A DNA stretch of 6,767 nucleotides, taken from Nitrospinota bacterium. GTDB taxonomy: Bacteria > UBA8248 > JACPRG01. Positions 1 to 6,587 of this stretch are shown in pieces (position 1 is the stretch's first letter; every line of letters begins with the position of its first letter). The notes below the pieces were generated by a model, which saw only the letters and a list, made by a program, of their open reading frames with translations, was not told the DNA's origin and did not search any database. Both the position numbers and the translations under genes were made by a program. The stretch is from positions 1 to 6,767 of the forward strand of contig JASLXW010000225.1 of the NCBI GenBank assembly GCA_030740135.1. The letters are read 5' to 3'.

Positions 1-46
1 CCGTCCCGCTCGCTTTCGCCGCCGGCAATCCGCTCCGCGCCGCCAT
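1..46 (-). CDS. Possible start of a gene running off the left edge (unidentified)
   Basis: An ATG on the minus strand at 44-46 opens a frame with no stop to the window edge. It reads MAARSGLPAAKASGT, which I do not recognise. Support comes from the purine-rich stretch GGAGAAGGGG at 51-60, a good ribosome binding site about 4 bases before the ATG, and from the position 33 bp after the guaB stop on the same strand, which would make it the next gene of the operon. It does not resemble the start of GuaA (GMP synthase), a common guaB neighbour. Only 15 codons are visible, so the frame could be chance in GC-rich DNA. Confidence 0.35.
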   Translation of the reverse strand, partial: MAARSGLPAAKASGT

Positions 47-79
47 TTCGCCCCTTCTCCCGAACGGCCGGAGGCGCGG

Positions 80-1588
80 TCAATCCCGCCGGTAATTCGG
101 GGCCTCCTGCGTGACCTCGATGTCGTGGACGTGGCTCTCGCGCAGGCCCGCCGAGGTGATCCGGCAGAAGCGGGCGGTCTCCCGCAGCTCGGGCAGGGTC
201 CGGCATCCGCAGTACCCCATCCCCGCCGCGACGCCCCCCGTGAGCTGGTGGACGTTGTCGGCCATCGGCCCCCGGTAGGGGACCCGGCCCTCGACCCCCT
301 CGGGGACGAGCTTGCCGCCCTCGGTCTCTGCGCCGCCCCCGTCCGATCCGTTGGCCGATCCGTTGGCCGGGGCCGCTTGGCCGTAGCGCTCGGCGCTCCC
401 CTGGGCCATGGCCCCGAGGGACCCCATCCCCCGGTAGACCTTGTAGCTCCGTCCCTGATAGAGGACGCGCTTGCCGGGGCTCTCGTCGACGCCCGCGAAG
501 AGGCTGCCGATCATGACCGAGTCCGCCCCCGCGGCCAGGGCCTTGACGATGTCCCCCGAGCACTTGACGCCGCCGTCGGCGATGACGGGCGCGCCGAGGT
601 TGACGGCCCTTTCCGTGCAGCGCGACACCGCCGAGAACTGGGGGACGCCGACGCCGGCGACCATCCGCGTCGTGCAGATCGACCCGGGCCCCACGCCGAC
701 CTTGACGGCGTCCGCCCCGGCGCGGATGAGGTCCTCCGTCCCCTCCGGGGTGGCGACGTTTCCGCCGACCACCTGGAGGTCCGGGTGCTCGCCCTTGATC
801 CAGCCCACCGTCCGCAACGCCGCCTCGGAGTGGCCGTGGGCGGTGTCCACGACGATCAGGTCCGCGCCCCGCTCCGCCAGGAGGCGGACCCGCTCGTGGG
901 TGTCGAGGCCCGTCCCCACCGCCGCCCCGACGCGCAGGCGGCCGTCGCCGTCCTTGAAGGCCCGGGGATATTGTTTCCGCTTCAGGATGTCCTTGATGGT
1001 GATCAGCCCTTGGAGGCGGAATGCCTCGTCCACGACCGGGAGCTTCTCGATCCGGTTTTTCTGGAGGAGGGCCTTGGCCTGTTCCAGCGTCGTCCCCACC
1101 GGCGCGGTGACGAGGTTCTCGCGGGTCATGTACTCGCGGACGAAGCCGCCCTCCTCCTCGACGAAGCGCAGGTCCCGGTTGGTCAGGATGCCGGCGAGCT
1201 TCTCGCCCTCGACGATGGGGACGCCCGAGATCTGGAACCGGGCCATGAGGTCTTGGGCCTCGCGGACGGTCCGGTTCGGCCCCAGGGTGATGGGGTCCCG
1301 GATCATCCCGCTCTCCGAGCGCTTGACCTTGTCCACTTCCTCGGCCTGCCGCTCGGGGGAGAGGTTTCGGTGGATGACGCCGATTCCCCCCTCCTGCGCG
1401 AGGGCGACAGCGAGGCGGGCCTCGGTGACGGTGTCCATGGCGGCGGAGAGCAGCGGGATGTTCATCGTCAGATCCCGGGTGAGGCGCGTCGTGAGGTCAA
1501 CGTCCCGGGGCAGGACGGCGGATCGGCCGGGCAGGAGCATCACGTCGTCGAACGTCAGCATCTCGGGAATCGTTCCGTTAGTTGTCAT
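80..1588 (-). CDS. guaB: Inosine-5'-monophosphate dehydrogenase (IMPDH)
   Basis: Cytosolic enzyme that oxidises IMP to XMP with NAD+, the first committed step of GMP synthesis. The 502-residue protein has the full family layout. The N-terminal part of the TIM barrel includes [10 protein letters not shown] (11-20). Two CBS domains follow at about 95-150 and 154-203; in this family they bind adenine/guanine nucleotides and regulate the enzyme. The barrel resumes with GGNVAT (275-280), the catalytic loop GPGSICTTR (300-308, catalytic Cys305) and the flap Arg401-Tyr402. The conserved KLVPEG follows at 426-431. Between RYGQ and KLVPEG lies a Gly/Ala/Asn/Ser-rich insertion (about 405-425), longer than in E. 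coli GuaB, part of which is a 12-bp tandem duplication. The start is ATG at 1586-1588, preceded by GGAGGAAGGA. It lies 25 bp downstream of dam on the same strand, so it is probably the third gene of a mutL-dam-guaB operon. Confidence 0.97.
   Translation of the reverse strand: MTTNGTIPEMLTFDDVMLLPGRSAVLPRDVDLTTRLTRDLTMNIPLLSAAMDTVTEARLAVALAQEGGIGVIHRNLSPERQAEEVDKVKRSESGMIRDPITLGPNRTVREAQDLMARFQISGVPIVEGEKLAGILTNRDLRFVEEEGGFVREYMTRENLVTAPVGTTLEQAKALLQKNRIEKLPVVDEAFRLQGLITIKDILKRKQYPRAFKDGDGRLRVGAAVGTGLDTHERVRLLAERGADLIVVDTAHGHSEAALRTVGWIKGEHPDLQVVGGNVATPEGTEDLIRAGADAVKVGVGPGSICTTRMVAGVGVPQFSAVSRCTERAVNLGAPVIADGGVKCSGDIVKALAAGADSVMIGSLFAGVDESPGKRVLYQGRSYKVYRGMGSLGAMAQGSAERYGQAAPANGSANGSDGGGAETEGGKLVPEGVEGRVPYRGPMADNVHQLTGGVAAGMGYCGCRTLPELRETARFCRITSAGLRESHVHDIEVTQEAPNYRRD
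343..366. repeat. Perfect 12-bp tandem duplication inside guaB
   Basis: The unit CCGATCCGTTGG occurs twice in direct tandem (343-354 and 355-366). On the coding strand it encodes the repeated tetrapeptide of ANGSANGS in the IMPDH flap insertion (residues about 408-415). The unit is a multiple of three, so copy number change keeps the frame. Each unit contains one GATC site. Confidence 0.9.
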
Positions 1589-1613
1589 GAGAGATCCTTC
1601 CTCCCCCCCCCCC
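1589..1613 (-). promoter_or_regulatory. guaB leader: 11-G tract plus strong Shine-Dalgarno
   Basis: This is the whole gap between the dam stop and the guaB start. Read on the coding strand it is a run of eleven G (C at 1603-1613 on the plus strand) followed by AGGAAGGATCTCTC and the ATG. AGGAAGGA is a strong ribosome binding site about 6 bases before the start. The G run touches the dam TGA stop. A GATC site (1593-1596) lies between the Shine-Dalgarno core and the start codon. No promoter or terminator is visible in so short a gap, which supports read-through from dam. Confidence 0.75.
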
Positions 1614-2504
1614 TCAATAGTTCAGGACCAACAACTCGTTGATCTCCCCCCGGCCGTCGGCCTTGGAGTTGATCGCCCTTCTGGCCCGGACGGTCTCCAG
1701 GCGGAACCCTTTGTAAAGCCCCCGGGTGAGGGCGCAGTCGCTGTTGCTGAGCATCAGCCTGCAACCCTTCTGATCAAGTGCGCGGTACACTTCGGCCAGC
1801 CGCTGCTGGTCCGATTCCTTGAAGTCCCCCGCCGTGAAGCTCGTGAAGCTGGAGGTTTTGGAGAGGGGGTGATAGGGCGGGTCGAAGTAGATGAAATCCC
1901 CCCGCTTCGCCAAAGGGACGAGCTCTTCAAAATGCCGGACCTGGAGGTCCACGCCTTGCAAAACCTGACTGACGCGCCGGAGGTTCTCGGCGTCAAAGAT
2001 CCCCGGATTCTTGTAGCTGCCCATCGGGACGTTGAACTCGCCGCGGGAGTTCACCCGATACAGGCCGTTGAAACAGGTTTTGTTGAGGTAAATGAGCCGG
2101 GCGGCGCGCGCCGGGGGAGAGAGAACGCCCGGTTTCAGCGACCGGACCCTGTAGTAATGGTCCTCCCCATGACTTCGGCGGTGTTCTTCAAGTCCGATCA
2201 GGAGTTCCTCCACATCGTCCCGGACCGCCCGGTAGGCGTTCATCAGTTCCTCGTTGGAGTCGGACAACACGACATCGGCGGGATTGAATCGCTCCATGAC
2301 GTAAAAGAACACCGCGCCGCTTCCCACAAATGGCTCGCTGTAGCGCTTGACCTCGTGGGGGAAAAACCGCTCGAACTGCCCCAAGAGTCGGGCCTTGCCT
2401 CCCGCCCATTTCAGGAAGGGGCTGAGTGAACGGGTTCCTTCCTGAGGGTCCCGTTCATTCGGTTCGGGTGGATGGCCAAAGGGCTCATCGATCAAAAACC
2501 TCAT
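1614..2504 (-). CDS. dam: DNA adenine methylase, Dam/DpnM (MboIA) class
   Basis: Transfers a methyl group from S-adenosylmethionine to N6 of adenine, most likely in GATC. The 296-residue protein has the order of the D12-class (alpha-group) methylases: PFLKWAGGK (29-37, with the N-terminal part of the SAM site), [11 protein letters not shown] (57-67, motif I), the target-recognition segment [12 protein letters not shown] (141-152), and the catalytic DPPY (208-211). The ending, with RRAINS and LLVLNY, resembles GATC methylases of the DpnM/MboI type more than E. coli Dam. The start chosen is ATG at 2502-2504, whose bases overlap the mutL stop as ATGA; only a weak ribosome site precedes it, so translation is probably coupled to mutL. 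The same frame stays open far upstream through mutL, but that part is antisense-like low-complexity shadow. No restriction endonuclease is adjacent in the window, so it looks like a solitary methylase. GATC specificity is inferred from the family and was not tested. Confidence 0.93.
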   Translation of the reverse strand: MRFLIDEPFGHPPEPNERDPQEGTRSLSPFLKWAGGKARLLGQFERFFPHEVKRYSEPFVGSGAVFFYVMERFNPADVVLSDSNEELMNAYRAVRDDVEELLIGLEEHRRSHGEDHYYRVRSLKPGVLSPPARAARLIYLNKTCFNGLYRVNSRGEFNVPMGSYKNPGIFDAENLRRVSQVLQGVDLQVRHFEELVPLAKRGDFIYFDPPYHPLSKTSSFTSFTAGDFKESDQQRLAEVYRALDQKGCRLMLSNSDCALTRGLYKGFRLETVRARRAINSKADGRGEINELLVLNY

Positions 2505-4477
2505 CTTCTCAGAAACCGCCGCTCGACCTCTTCTTTCGGCAGGACCAGCGTGATCGGTCTTCCGTGCGGGCACGTGAAGAGGATGTCCAGCTCCAGACAC
2601 TCGCTCACCAGGTGCTCGATCTCCTCGTTCGACATCCGATGCCGCGCCTTGACCGCCCCCCGGCAGGCCATCCGGTCGATGACGCCCGCGGCCAGGTCGG
2701 AGAAATTCTTCTTTCGCGAGCCGGCCTCCGCCGCCTCCTCGCCCGCCAGCGCCTCGATGACCTCCCGCGCCAGGACGGACGGGTCCACGTGGGCGAGGAG
2801 CGCCGGAACCTCCCGGACGATGAACGTCTTGGGGCCGAAAGGCTCGATCCGAAGCCCCAGCCGGTCCAGGTCGTCCAGGCGCTCGCCCACCCATGGCGCC
2901 TCGGCGGCCGAGACCTCCACGTTCGCGGGGATCAGAAGGGCCTGGCGCTCCACCCGCCCGGCGTCCGCCTTCTCGGTCAGCCGCGCGAACAGGACTCGCT
3001 CGTGGGCCGTGTGCTGGTCCATGACCAGCAGGCCCGAGGGGTGCTCCAGGAGGACGAACGTCCCGTGAAGCTGGCCGATGACCCGGACTTCGGAAAGCAG
3101 GCGCTTGGGCGCGGCCGTGTCCAGGAGGGGCAGCGGGAGGGGGTCCATCCCGGGCGGCCCATCGGGGAACGCCTCGGAGGCCGGCTGGGCCGAACGCGCG
3201 GCCGGCGTCCCGGGGCCTCCCGCCGGGATGCGCCCCATTCCGCCCGACCTTCCACCCCCACCCCCGGCCCTCCGGCCGCCGGGGAGGGCGAACTTCCAGC
3301 CCGCCGGACGCGCGCTTCCCCCGGAATCCGGCCGGTCGGCGGGCTGTCTCAAGGGATAAACCTTCGCCCCGGACGGGCGTCCCGACCCGCCGGGCCCGGG
3401 CAAATCCGATTCCCCCGCGGCGGCGGAGGCGTGGACGTCCCCCGCGACGCCGGAGGATTTGACCAACCCTTCCCCCAACGCCCGCCGGACGGCCGAAAAC
3501 ACCCGCCCGCCGTCGCGGAATCGGACTTCGGCCTTCGCCGGGTGGACGTTCACGTCCAGGTCCGCCGGGTCCATCGTCACGTACAGGAAAAGGAGCGGAT
3601 GCCGGCCCGAGGGGATCAGCCCCCGGTAGACGTCGTACGCCGCGCCCACGACCGTCTGGTCCCGGACCGTGCGGCCGTTGATGACGACATGTTGGCACGA
3701 CCGCCCGGCGCGGGTGACCGAGGGCAGGGATGCGAACCCCTCGACCCGAACGGGGCCCGCCTCCGTCGGATTCGCCGGAGGGGAGGGAAGGGGAAACAGC
3801 CCCTCCGCCTCCCGGGCGGGAAGGAGCGCCCTCACCCGGCCCTCCCGGCCTGTGGGCGGAAGGTCCATGAGGATCTTTTTTCCGGATTTCAGGTGGAAGC
3901 CGACTTCGGGAAAGGCCAGGGCGGCGTTCGACGCGGCCTCGACGATGCGGGAGAGCTCCGTCCGCTCGCTTTTCAGGAATTTGAGCCGGGCCGGGGTGTT
4001 GTAGAAGAGGTCCTGGACTTCGACGGCCGTCCCTGGGGGCGCCGGGGCCTCGCGGACCTCGACCTCGGCCCCGCCCTCGACGACGACCTTCGTTCCCGTC
4101 TCTCCTCCGTGTCCCTTCGCGCTTGAGCGGCGCCGGGTGATGAGGGCCGTGCGGGAGACCGAGGCGATGCTCGGCAGGGCCTCCCCCCGGAAGCCGAGGG
4201 TGGCGAGGGCCCCCAGATCTTCCGCCCGGCGGACCTTGCTCGTGGCGTGGCGACGGAAGGCCAGCCGGGCGTCGCCGGGGTGGATCCCTTTCCCGTCGTC
4301 GGCGACGAGGATGCGCTTCATTCCGCCGCCGGAAACTTCGATCTCGATGCGGCGGGCCCCCGCGTCCAGGGCGTTTTCGATCAGCTCCTTGACGACCGAC
4401 GCCGGGCGCTCCACCACCTCGCCCGCGGCGATCTGGTTCGCGAGCGGCGGGGGCATGACCTGGATTCGCGGCTCCAT
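2501..4477 (-). CDS. mutL: DNA mismatch repair protein MutL, endonuclease type
   Basis: Mismatch repair ATPase that links MutS mismatch recognition to strand removal. The 658-residue protein has a complete GHKL ATPase half: NQIAAGEVVERPASVVKELI (14-33) with catalytic Glu31 and Mg-binding Asn35, ADDGKGI (59-65), HATSK (77-81), GFRGEA (95-100), LFYNTPARLKFL (157-168) and DVNVHPAKAEVRF (308-320). A Gly/Pro/Ala-rich, probably disordered linker covers about 340-460. The C-terminal dimerisation and nuclease half has DQHTAHE (487-493), QALLIP (512-517), ACRGAVKA (604-611) and CPHGRP (636-641). These match the metal-binding endonuclease motifs of MutL from organisms without MutH. The first motif is normally DQHA(X)2E(X)4E; here Thr490 replaces Ala and Ala498 replaces the final Glu, while Asp487, His489 and the key Glu493 remain. 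The start is ATG at 4475-4477, matching the family N-terminus, with a modest GGAAAG purine site upstream. It is the first gene of the leftward unit. Confidence 0.97.
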   Translation of the reverse strand: MEPRIQVMPPPLANQIAAGEVVERPASVVKELIENALDAGARRIEIEVSGGGMKRILVADDGKGIHPGDARLAFRRHATSKVRRAEDLGALATLGFRGEALPSIASVSRTALITRRRSSAKGHGGETGTKVVVEGGAEVEVREAPAPPGTAVEVQDLFYNTPARLKFLKSERTELSRIVEAASNAALAFPEVGFHLKSGKKILMDLPPTGREGRVRALLPAREAEGLFPLPSPPANPTEAGPVRVEGFASLPSVTRAGRSCQHVVINGRTVRDQTVVGAAYDVYRGLIPSGRHPLLFLYVTMDPADLDVNVHPAKAEVRFRDGGRVFSAVRRALGEGLVKSSGVAGDVHASAAAGESDLPGPGGSGRPSGAKVYPLRQPADRPDSGGSARPAGWKFALPGGRRAGGGGGRSGGMGRIPAGGPGTPAARSAQPASEAFPDGPPGMDPLPLPLLDTAAPKRLLSEVRVIGQLHGTFVLLEHPSGLLVMDQHTAHERVLFARLTEKADAGRVERQALLIPANVEVSAAEAPWVGERLDDLDRLGLRIEPFGPKTFIVREVPALLAHVDPSVLAREVIEALAGEEAAEAGSRKKNFSDLAAGVIDRMACRGAVKARHRMSNEEIEHLVSECLELDILFTCPHGRPITLVLPKEEVERRFLRR

Positions 4478-4541
4478 TGGACTTCTTTCCGGGAGACCGG
4501 GTGCAAGCCGACTGCTGAAAATCTCGTCTAGAATGTCCCGA

Positions 4542-4571
4542 ACGATACCAGGACCCGAAACCCCGAGTCAA
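4542..4571 (-). promoter_or_regulatory. Candidate sigma-70-type promoter for mutL-dam-guaB
   Basis: On the minus strand TTGACT (4566-4571) is a 5/6 match to the -35 consensus. After an 18-bp spacer comes TATCGT (4542-4547), a 4/6 match to -10, preceded by TGG, which gives an extended -10 (TGnTATCGT). Transcription would start near 4535, leaving a leader of roughly 58 bases before the mutL ATG. It sits in the divergent intergenic region and points the right way. Confidence 0.45.
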
Positions 4572-4584
4572 GGGGTAAATACAA

Positions 4585-4680
4585 CATATTGTGGTTTTTT
4601 TCTAAAAATATACAAAATGTCGTATAATTCGTGTTTTTTCTTGCGGCGCCGAAAGAAGCCGGTATAATGCGTATGTCTTC
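4585..4680. repeat. Degenerate direct repeats at 40-bp spacing in the divergent promoter region
   Basis: GTATAATTCGT (4622-4632) and GTATAATGCGT (4662-4672) match at 10 of 11 positions and lie exactly 40 bp apart. Each is followed by a T-rich stretch ending in CTT (GTGTTTTTTCTT at 4631; GTATGTCTTC at 4671). A third, weaker copy at 4585-4603, with CATATT then GTGGTTTTTTTCT starting at 4591, keeps the same 40-bp phase. The region is much more AT-rich than the flanking genes. They may be tandem -10 boxes, binding sites for a regulator, or old duplications. Confidence 0.4.
4641..4668 (+). promoter_or_regulatory. Candidate sigma-70-type promoter for mazG and the permease
   Basis: A perfect -10 box TATAAT lies at 4663-4668. 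TTGCGG at 4641-4646 is a partial -35 match with a 16-bp spacer. Transcription would start near 4675, giving a leader of about 50 bases before the mazG ATG. A second TATAAT at 4623-4628 lacks a convincing -35 and could be an alternative upstream promoter. Confidence 0.55.
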
Positions 4681-4726
4681 GAATGCATTGAATATAAGCT
4701 CTCGGGTCACGAAAGGAAACCGAAAA

Positions 4727-5530
4727 ATGTCCCGGCCCCGGCCTTTTGAAGATCTGGTTCGGATCATGGCCGACCTCCGGGCGGAAGGGGGATGCCCCTG
4801 GGACCGGGAGCAGACCCACGAAACCCTCAGACCGTACCTCATCGAAGAGACCCACGAGGTTATCGGGGCCATCGAGGCGGGCTCCGACGCGGATCTCGCC
4901 GAGGAGCTCGGGGACCTCCTCCTTCAGGTGGTCTTCCACGCCCGGATCGCCGAGGAGGAGGGGCGGTTCACGATCCGAGATGTCATCGGCCGGATCCATG
5001 AGAAGCTCGTCCGGCGGCACCCCCACGTCTTCGGCGACGTCCGGGCCGACACGCCGGAGAAGGTCCTCCGGAACTGGGAGGCCATCAAGCTGCGGGAGCG
5101 GGCCGGGGAGAACACGGAAGATGAGAATCCCCCCCCCCCCTCGGTCCTGGACGGCGTCCCCGCCTCCCTGCCGGCCCTTCTCAAGGCCCAGCGGGTCCAG
5201 GCCAAGGCCGGCCGGGTCGGCTTCGATTGGAAGACCCCCGAGGGCCCGCTCGCGAAGGTCCGGGAGGAGATCGAAGAGATCGAAGGGGCCATCCGGGGGG
5301 GTGAAACGGAGGGCGTCGAGCGGGAGATGGGCGACCTCCTGTTCGCCCTCGTCAATGTCGCCCGCCACCTCAAGGTGGACGCGGAGGGGGCCCTGCGGGT
5401 GTGTGTCGACCGGTTCATGGGACGCTTCCGGTACATCGAGGGGCGTCTCGCCGAACGGGGCCTCACCGCCCGGGAGGCCGACCTCGCCGTGCTGGACGCC
5501 CTGTGGGATGAGGCCAAAGGGAAGGAGTGA
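4727..5530 (+). CDS. mazG: Nucleoside triphosphate pyrophosphohydrolase MazG
   Basis: Hydrolyses (d)NTPs to the monophosphate and pyrophosphate; in bacteria MazG clears non-canonical nucleotides and has been linked to ppGpp levels. The 267-residue protein is close to the E. coli length (263) and has the two tandem MazG helical domains. The first has GGCPWDREQTH (21-31), EETHE (40-44) and EELGD (59-63), the acidic metal site. The second has KAQRVQAKAGRVGFDW (153-168), EEIEE (180-184) and EREMGD (198-203). The start chosen is ATG at 4727-4729 because the family N-terminus begins here (FEDLVRIM) and AAAGGA lies 9-10 bases upstream; the frame is open to an ATG at 4631, but those 32 extra residues are not family-like and lie in the promoter region. 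Residues 135-138 are four prolines encoded by twelve consecutive C. It is divergent from mutL, and its stop overlaps the next start as GTGA. Confidence 0.95.
   Translation: MSRPRPFEDLVRIMADLRAEGGCPWDREQTHETLRPYLIEETHEVIGAIEAGSDADLAEELGDLLLQVVFHARIAEEEGRFTIRDVIGRIHEKLVRRHPHVFGDVRADTPEKVLRNWEAIKLRERAGENTEDENPPPPSVLDGVPASLPALLKAQRVQAKAGRVGFDWKTPEGPLAKVREEIEEIEGAIRGGETEGVEREMGDLLFALVNVARHLKVDAEGALRVCVDRFMGRFRYIEGRLAERGLTAREADLAVLDALWDEAKGKE
5129..5140 (+). repeat. 12-C homopolymer inside mazG
   Basis: Twelve consecutive C encode exactly four CCC proline codons (residues 135-138) in the linker between the two MazG domains. Gain of one C would bring a TGA at 5302-5304 into frame, before the second domain's EREMGD motif. 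Tracts of this length are prone to slippage in replication and also to read error. Confidence 0.9.
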
Positions 5531-6450
5531 CCGCCGTCGCCGTTCCGCCCATCCTCTTCGCCCTGGCCTCCATGGCCGTCCAGTCCTTCGCCGACTGCGT
5601 TTACAAGCGCGCCCAGGTCAAGGGGACGGTCCCCGAGACGTTCCTGGTCTATCAGTCCTACAGCTTCGGCGTGACGGCCTTCGCCCTCGTCCTGGCGCTG
5701 GGGGTGTTCCGGGCCGATTGGACGGCGTGGAAGTACGGCCCGGCCTGCGGGCTGATCGGGTTCGCGGCGTACTACTTTTTCCTGCGGAGCCTCAAGGGGG
5801 GGCAGGTCAGCGTCAACACGATGGTCTTCCGCCTCAGCTTTATTCTGACGGCCGGGCTGGCCGTTGTCTTCCTGGCCGAGCCGGTGACCGAACGGAAGCT
5901 GGCGGGCCTGGCGGCGGCGGTTCTGGCGGTGGCGTCATTGACCGTGACCCCCGGACGCGGGGGAGGGGGGGGGCGCCGGCGGCCGGGATCTGAAATGGGG
6001 ACGGGATCGCGGGGCGGGGCCGGGGCGGCTTCCGCCGGAAAGGGCCGCGGCCTGGGGTTCGCCGTGGCGGCGCTACTCTGTTTGGGGACGCTCTCGTTCA
6101 TCTACAAGCTGGCCGCGCGGGAGGGCGTTCCGGCGCCGTCGCTGATCTTCATCCAATTCGCCTTCTTCTCACCTTCCGCGATGGTCTACGCGGCACTGCG
6201 CCGCCGGTTCGTCTGGCACCCCGTTTCGGCGAGGCACGGCCTCGGGGCGGGCGTCCTCCTGTCCGTGTCCCTCATCCTGCTGGTGTCGGCCCTGGCGCGG
6301 GGCGAAGCGGGGACGATGGTCCCCGTCAGCCAGATGAGCTTCATCCTGACGGCGGTCCTCGCCGTCCCGTGGTTCGGCGAGGCCTGGACGTCCAGGAAGA
6401 CGGCGGCCGTCATCCTGGCGGCGGGGGCGGTGGCTCTGCTTTCGGGTTAG
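5527..6450 (+). CDS. EamA-family (DMT superfamily) membrane permease, substrate unknown
   Basis: A 307-residue inner-membrane protein with ten predicted hydrophobic segments in two five-helix halves: about 7-26, 38-60, 70-88, 96-116, 123-142, then 174-194, 204-224, 238-257, 262-283 and 290-306. The halves are an internal repeat: SFILTAGLAV (104-113) in helix 4 and SFILTAVLAV (271-280) in helix 9, each followed by an acidic residue (Glu118, Glu285) and an RK pair. This is the hallmark of drug/metabolite transporters. The substrate cannot be read from sequence. A Gly/Arg-rich loop (143-173) joins the halves and is partly encoded by a run of nine G (5965-5973). The start chosen is GTG at 5527, overlapping the mazG stop as GTGA and keeping the first helix whole, with AAAGGG at 5516-5521 as a possible ribosome site. 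The alternative ATG at 5572 would cut into helix 1. It is probably co-transcribed with mazG. Confidence 0.88.
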   Translation: MTAVAVPPILFALASMAVQSFADCVYKRAQVKGTVPETFLVYQSYSFGVTAFALVLALGVFRADWTAWKYGPACGLIGFAAYYFFLRSLKGGQVSVNTMVFRLSFILTAGLAVVFLAEPVTERKLAGLAAAVLAVASLTVTPGRGGGGGRRRPGSEMGTGSRGGAGAASAGKGRGLGFAVAALLCLGTLSFIYKLAAREGVPAPSLIFIQFAFFSPSAMVYAALRRRFVWHPVSARHGLGAGVLLSVSLILLVSALARGEAGTMVPVSQMSFILTAVLAVPWFGEAWTSRKTAAVILAAGAVALLSG

Positions 6451-6453
6451 GCC

Positions 6454-6471
6454 GGGTTTGTCACCAAACTT
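6454..6471 (+). terminator. Weak hairpin after the permease gene
   Basis: GTTTG (6456-6460) can pair with CAAAC (6465-6469) around a TCAC loop, with possible G-U extension, a few bases after the permease stop. No run of T follows, so it is not a classical intrinsic terminator. The remainder up to about 6587 shows no gene, strong repeat or RNA that I recognise. Confidence 0.2.
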
Positions 6472-6587
6472 AAACGCCCGAACAAAATGCGTGGAGTGAG
6501 CGACTGTCTGTCAAAGACTTGCCCAACGGTCGGGTGCTGACCCAGCCACGACATAGTGTTCCTGGCGGGTGTGTGACGGGCCGGGAC

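Noticed and set aside
1593..1596. GATC site in the guaB ribosome binding region as a methylation control site
   Set aside because: GATC is frequent throughout guaB, and this site is inside a transcript leader rather than a promoter. The mutL/mazG promoter region contains no GATC, so no methylation switch is supported.
125..4126. Long plus-strand open frames opposite guaB, dam and mutL
   Set aside because: Low-complexity Arg/Pro/Ala/Ser composition with no family motifs, opposite well-identified genes. Typical of third-position GC bias.
2505..4571. Very long open frame on the minus strand upstream of and in frame with dam, which could suggest a 985-residue fusion protein
   Set aside because: This part overlaps mutL in another frame and has only low-complexity Arg/Gly/Pro composition. 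It is a GC-rich shadow; dam starts at 2504 at the ATGA overlap.
4581..4640. T-rich stretches in the divergent region as intrinsic terminators
   Set aside because: No GC-rich stem precedes either T run, and both neighbouring genes start from this region rather than end in it.
4568..5368. Minus-strand open frame opposite mazG and the intergenic region
   Set aside because: It mirrors the MazG coding sequence and has no recognisable motif.
4746..5993. Plus-strand frame of 415 codons spanning mazG and the permease
   Set aside because: Different frame from both real genes, with Ser/Arg/Pro-rich low-complexity content and no motif.
6520..6545. Short inverted repeat GGTC...GACC near 6519-6533 as an RNA or attachment site
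   Set aside because: The stem is only 4-5 bp and no integrase, tRNA or repeat partner is visible in the window.
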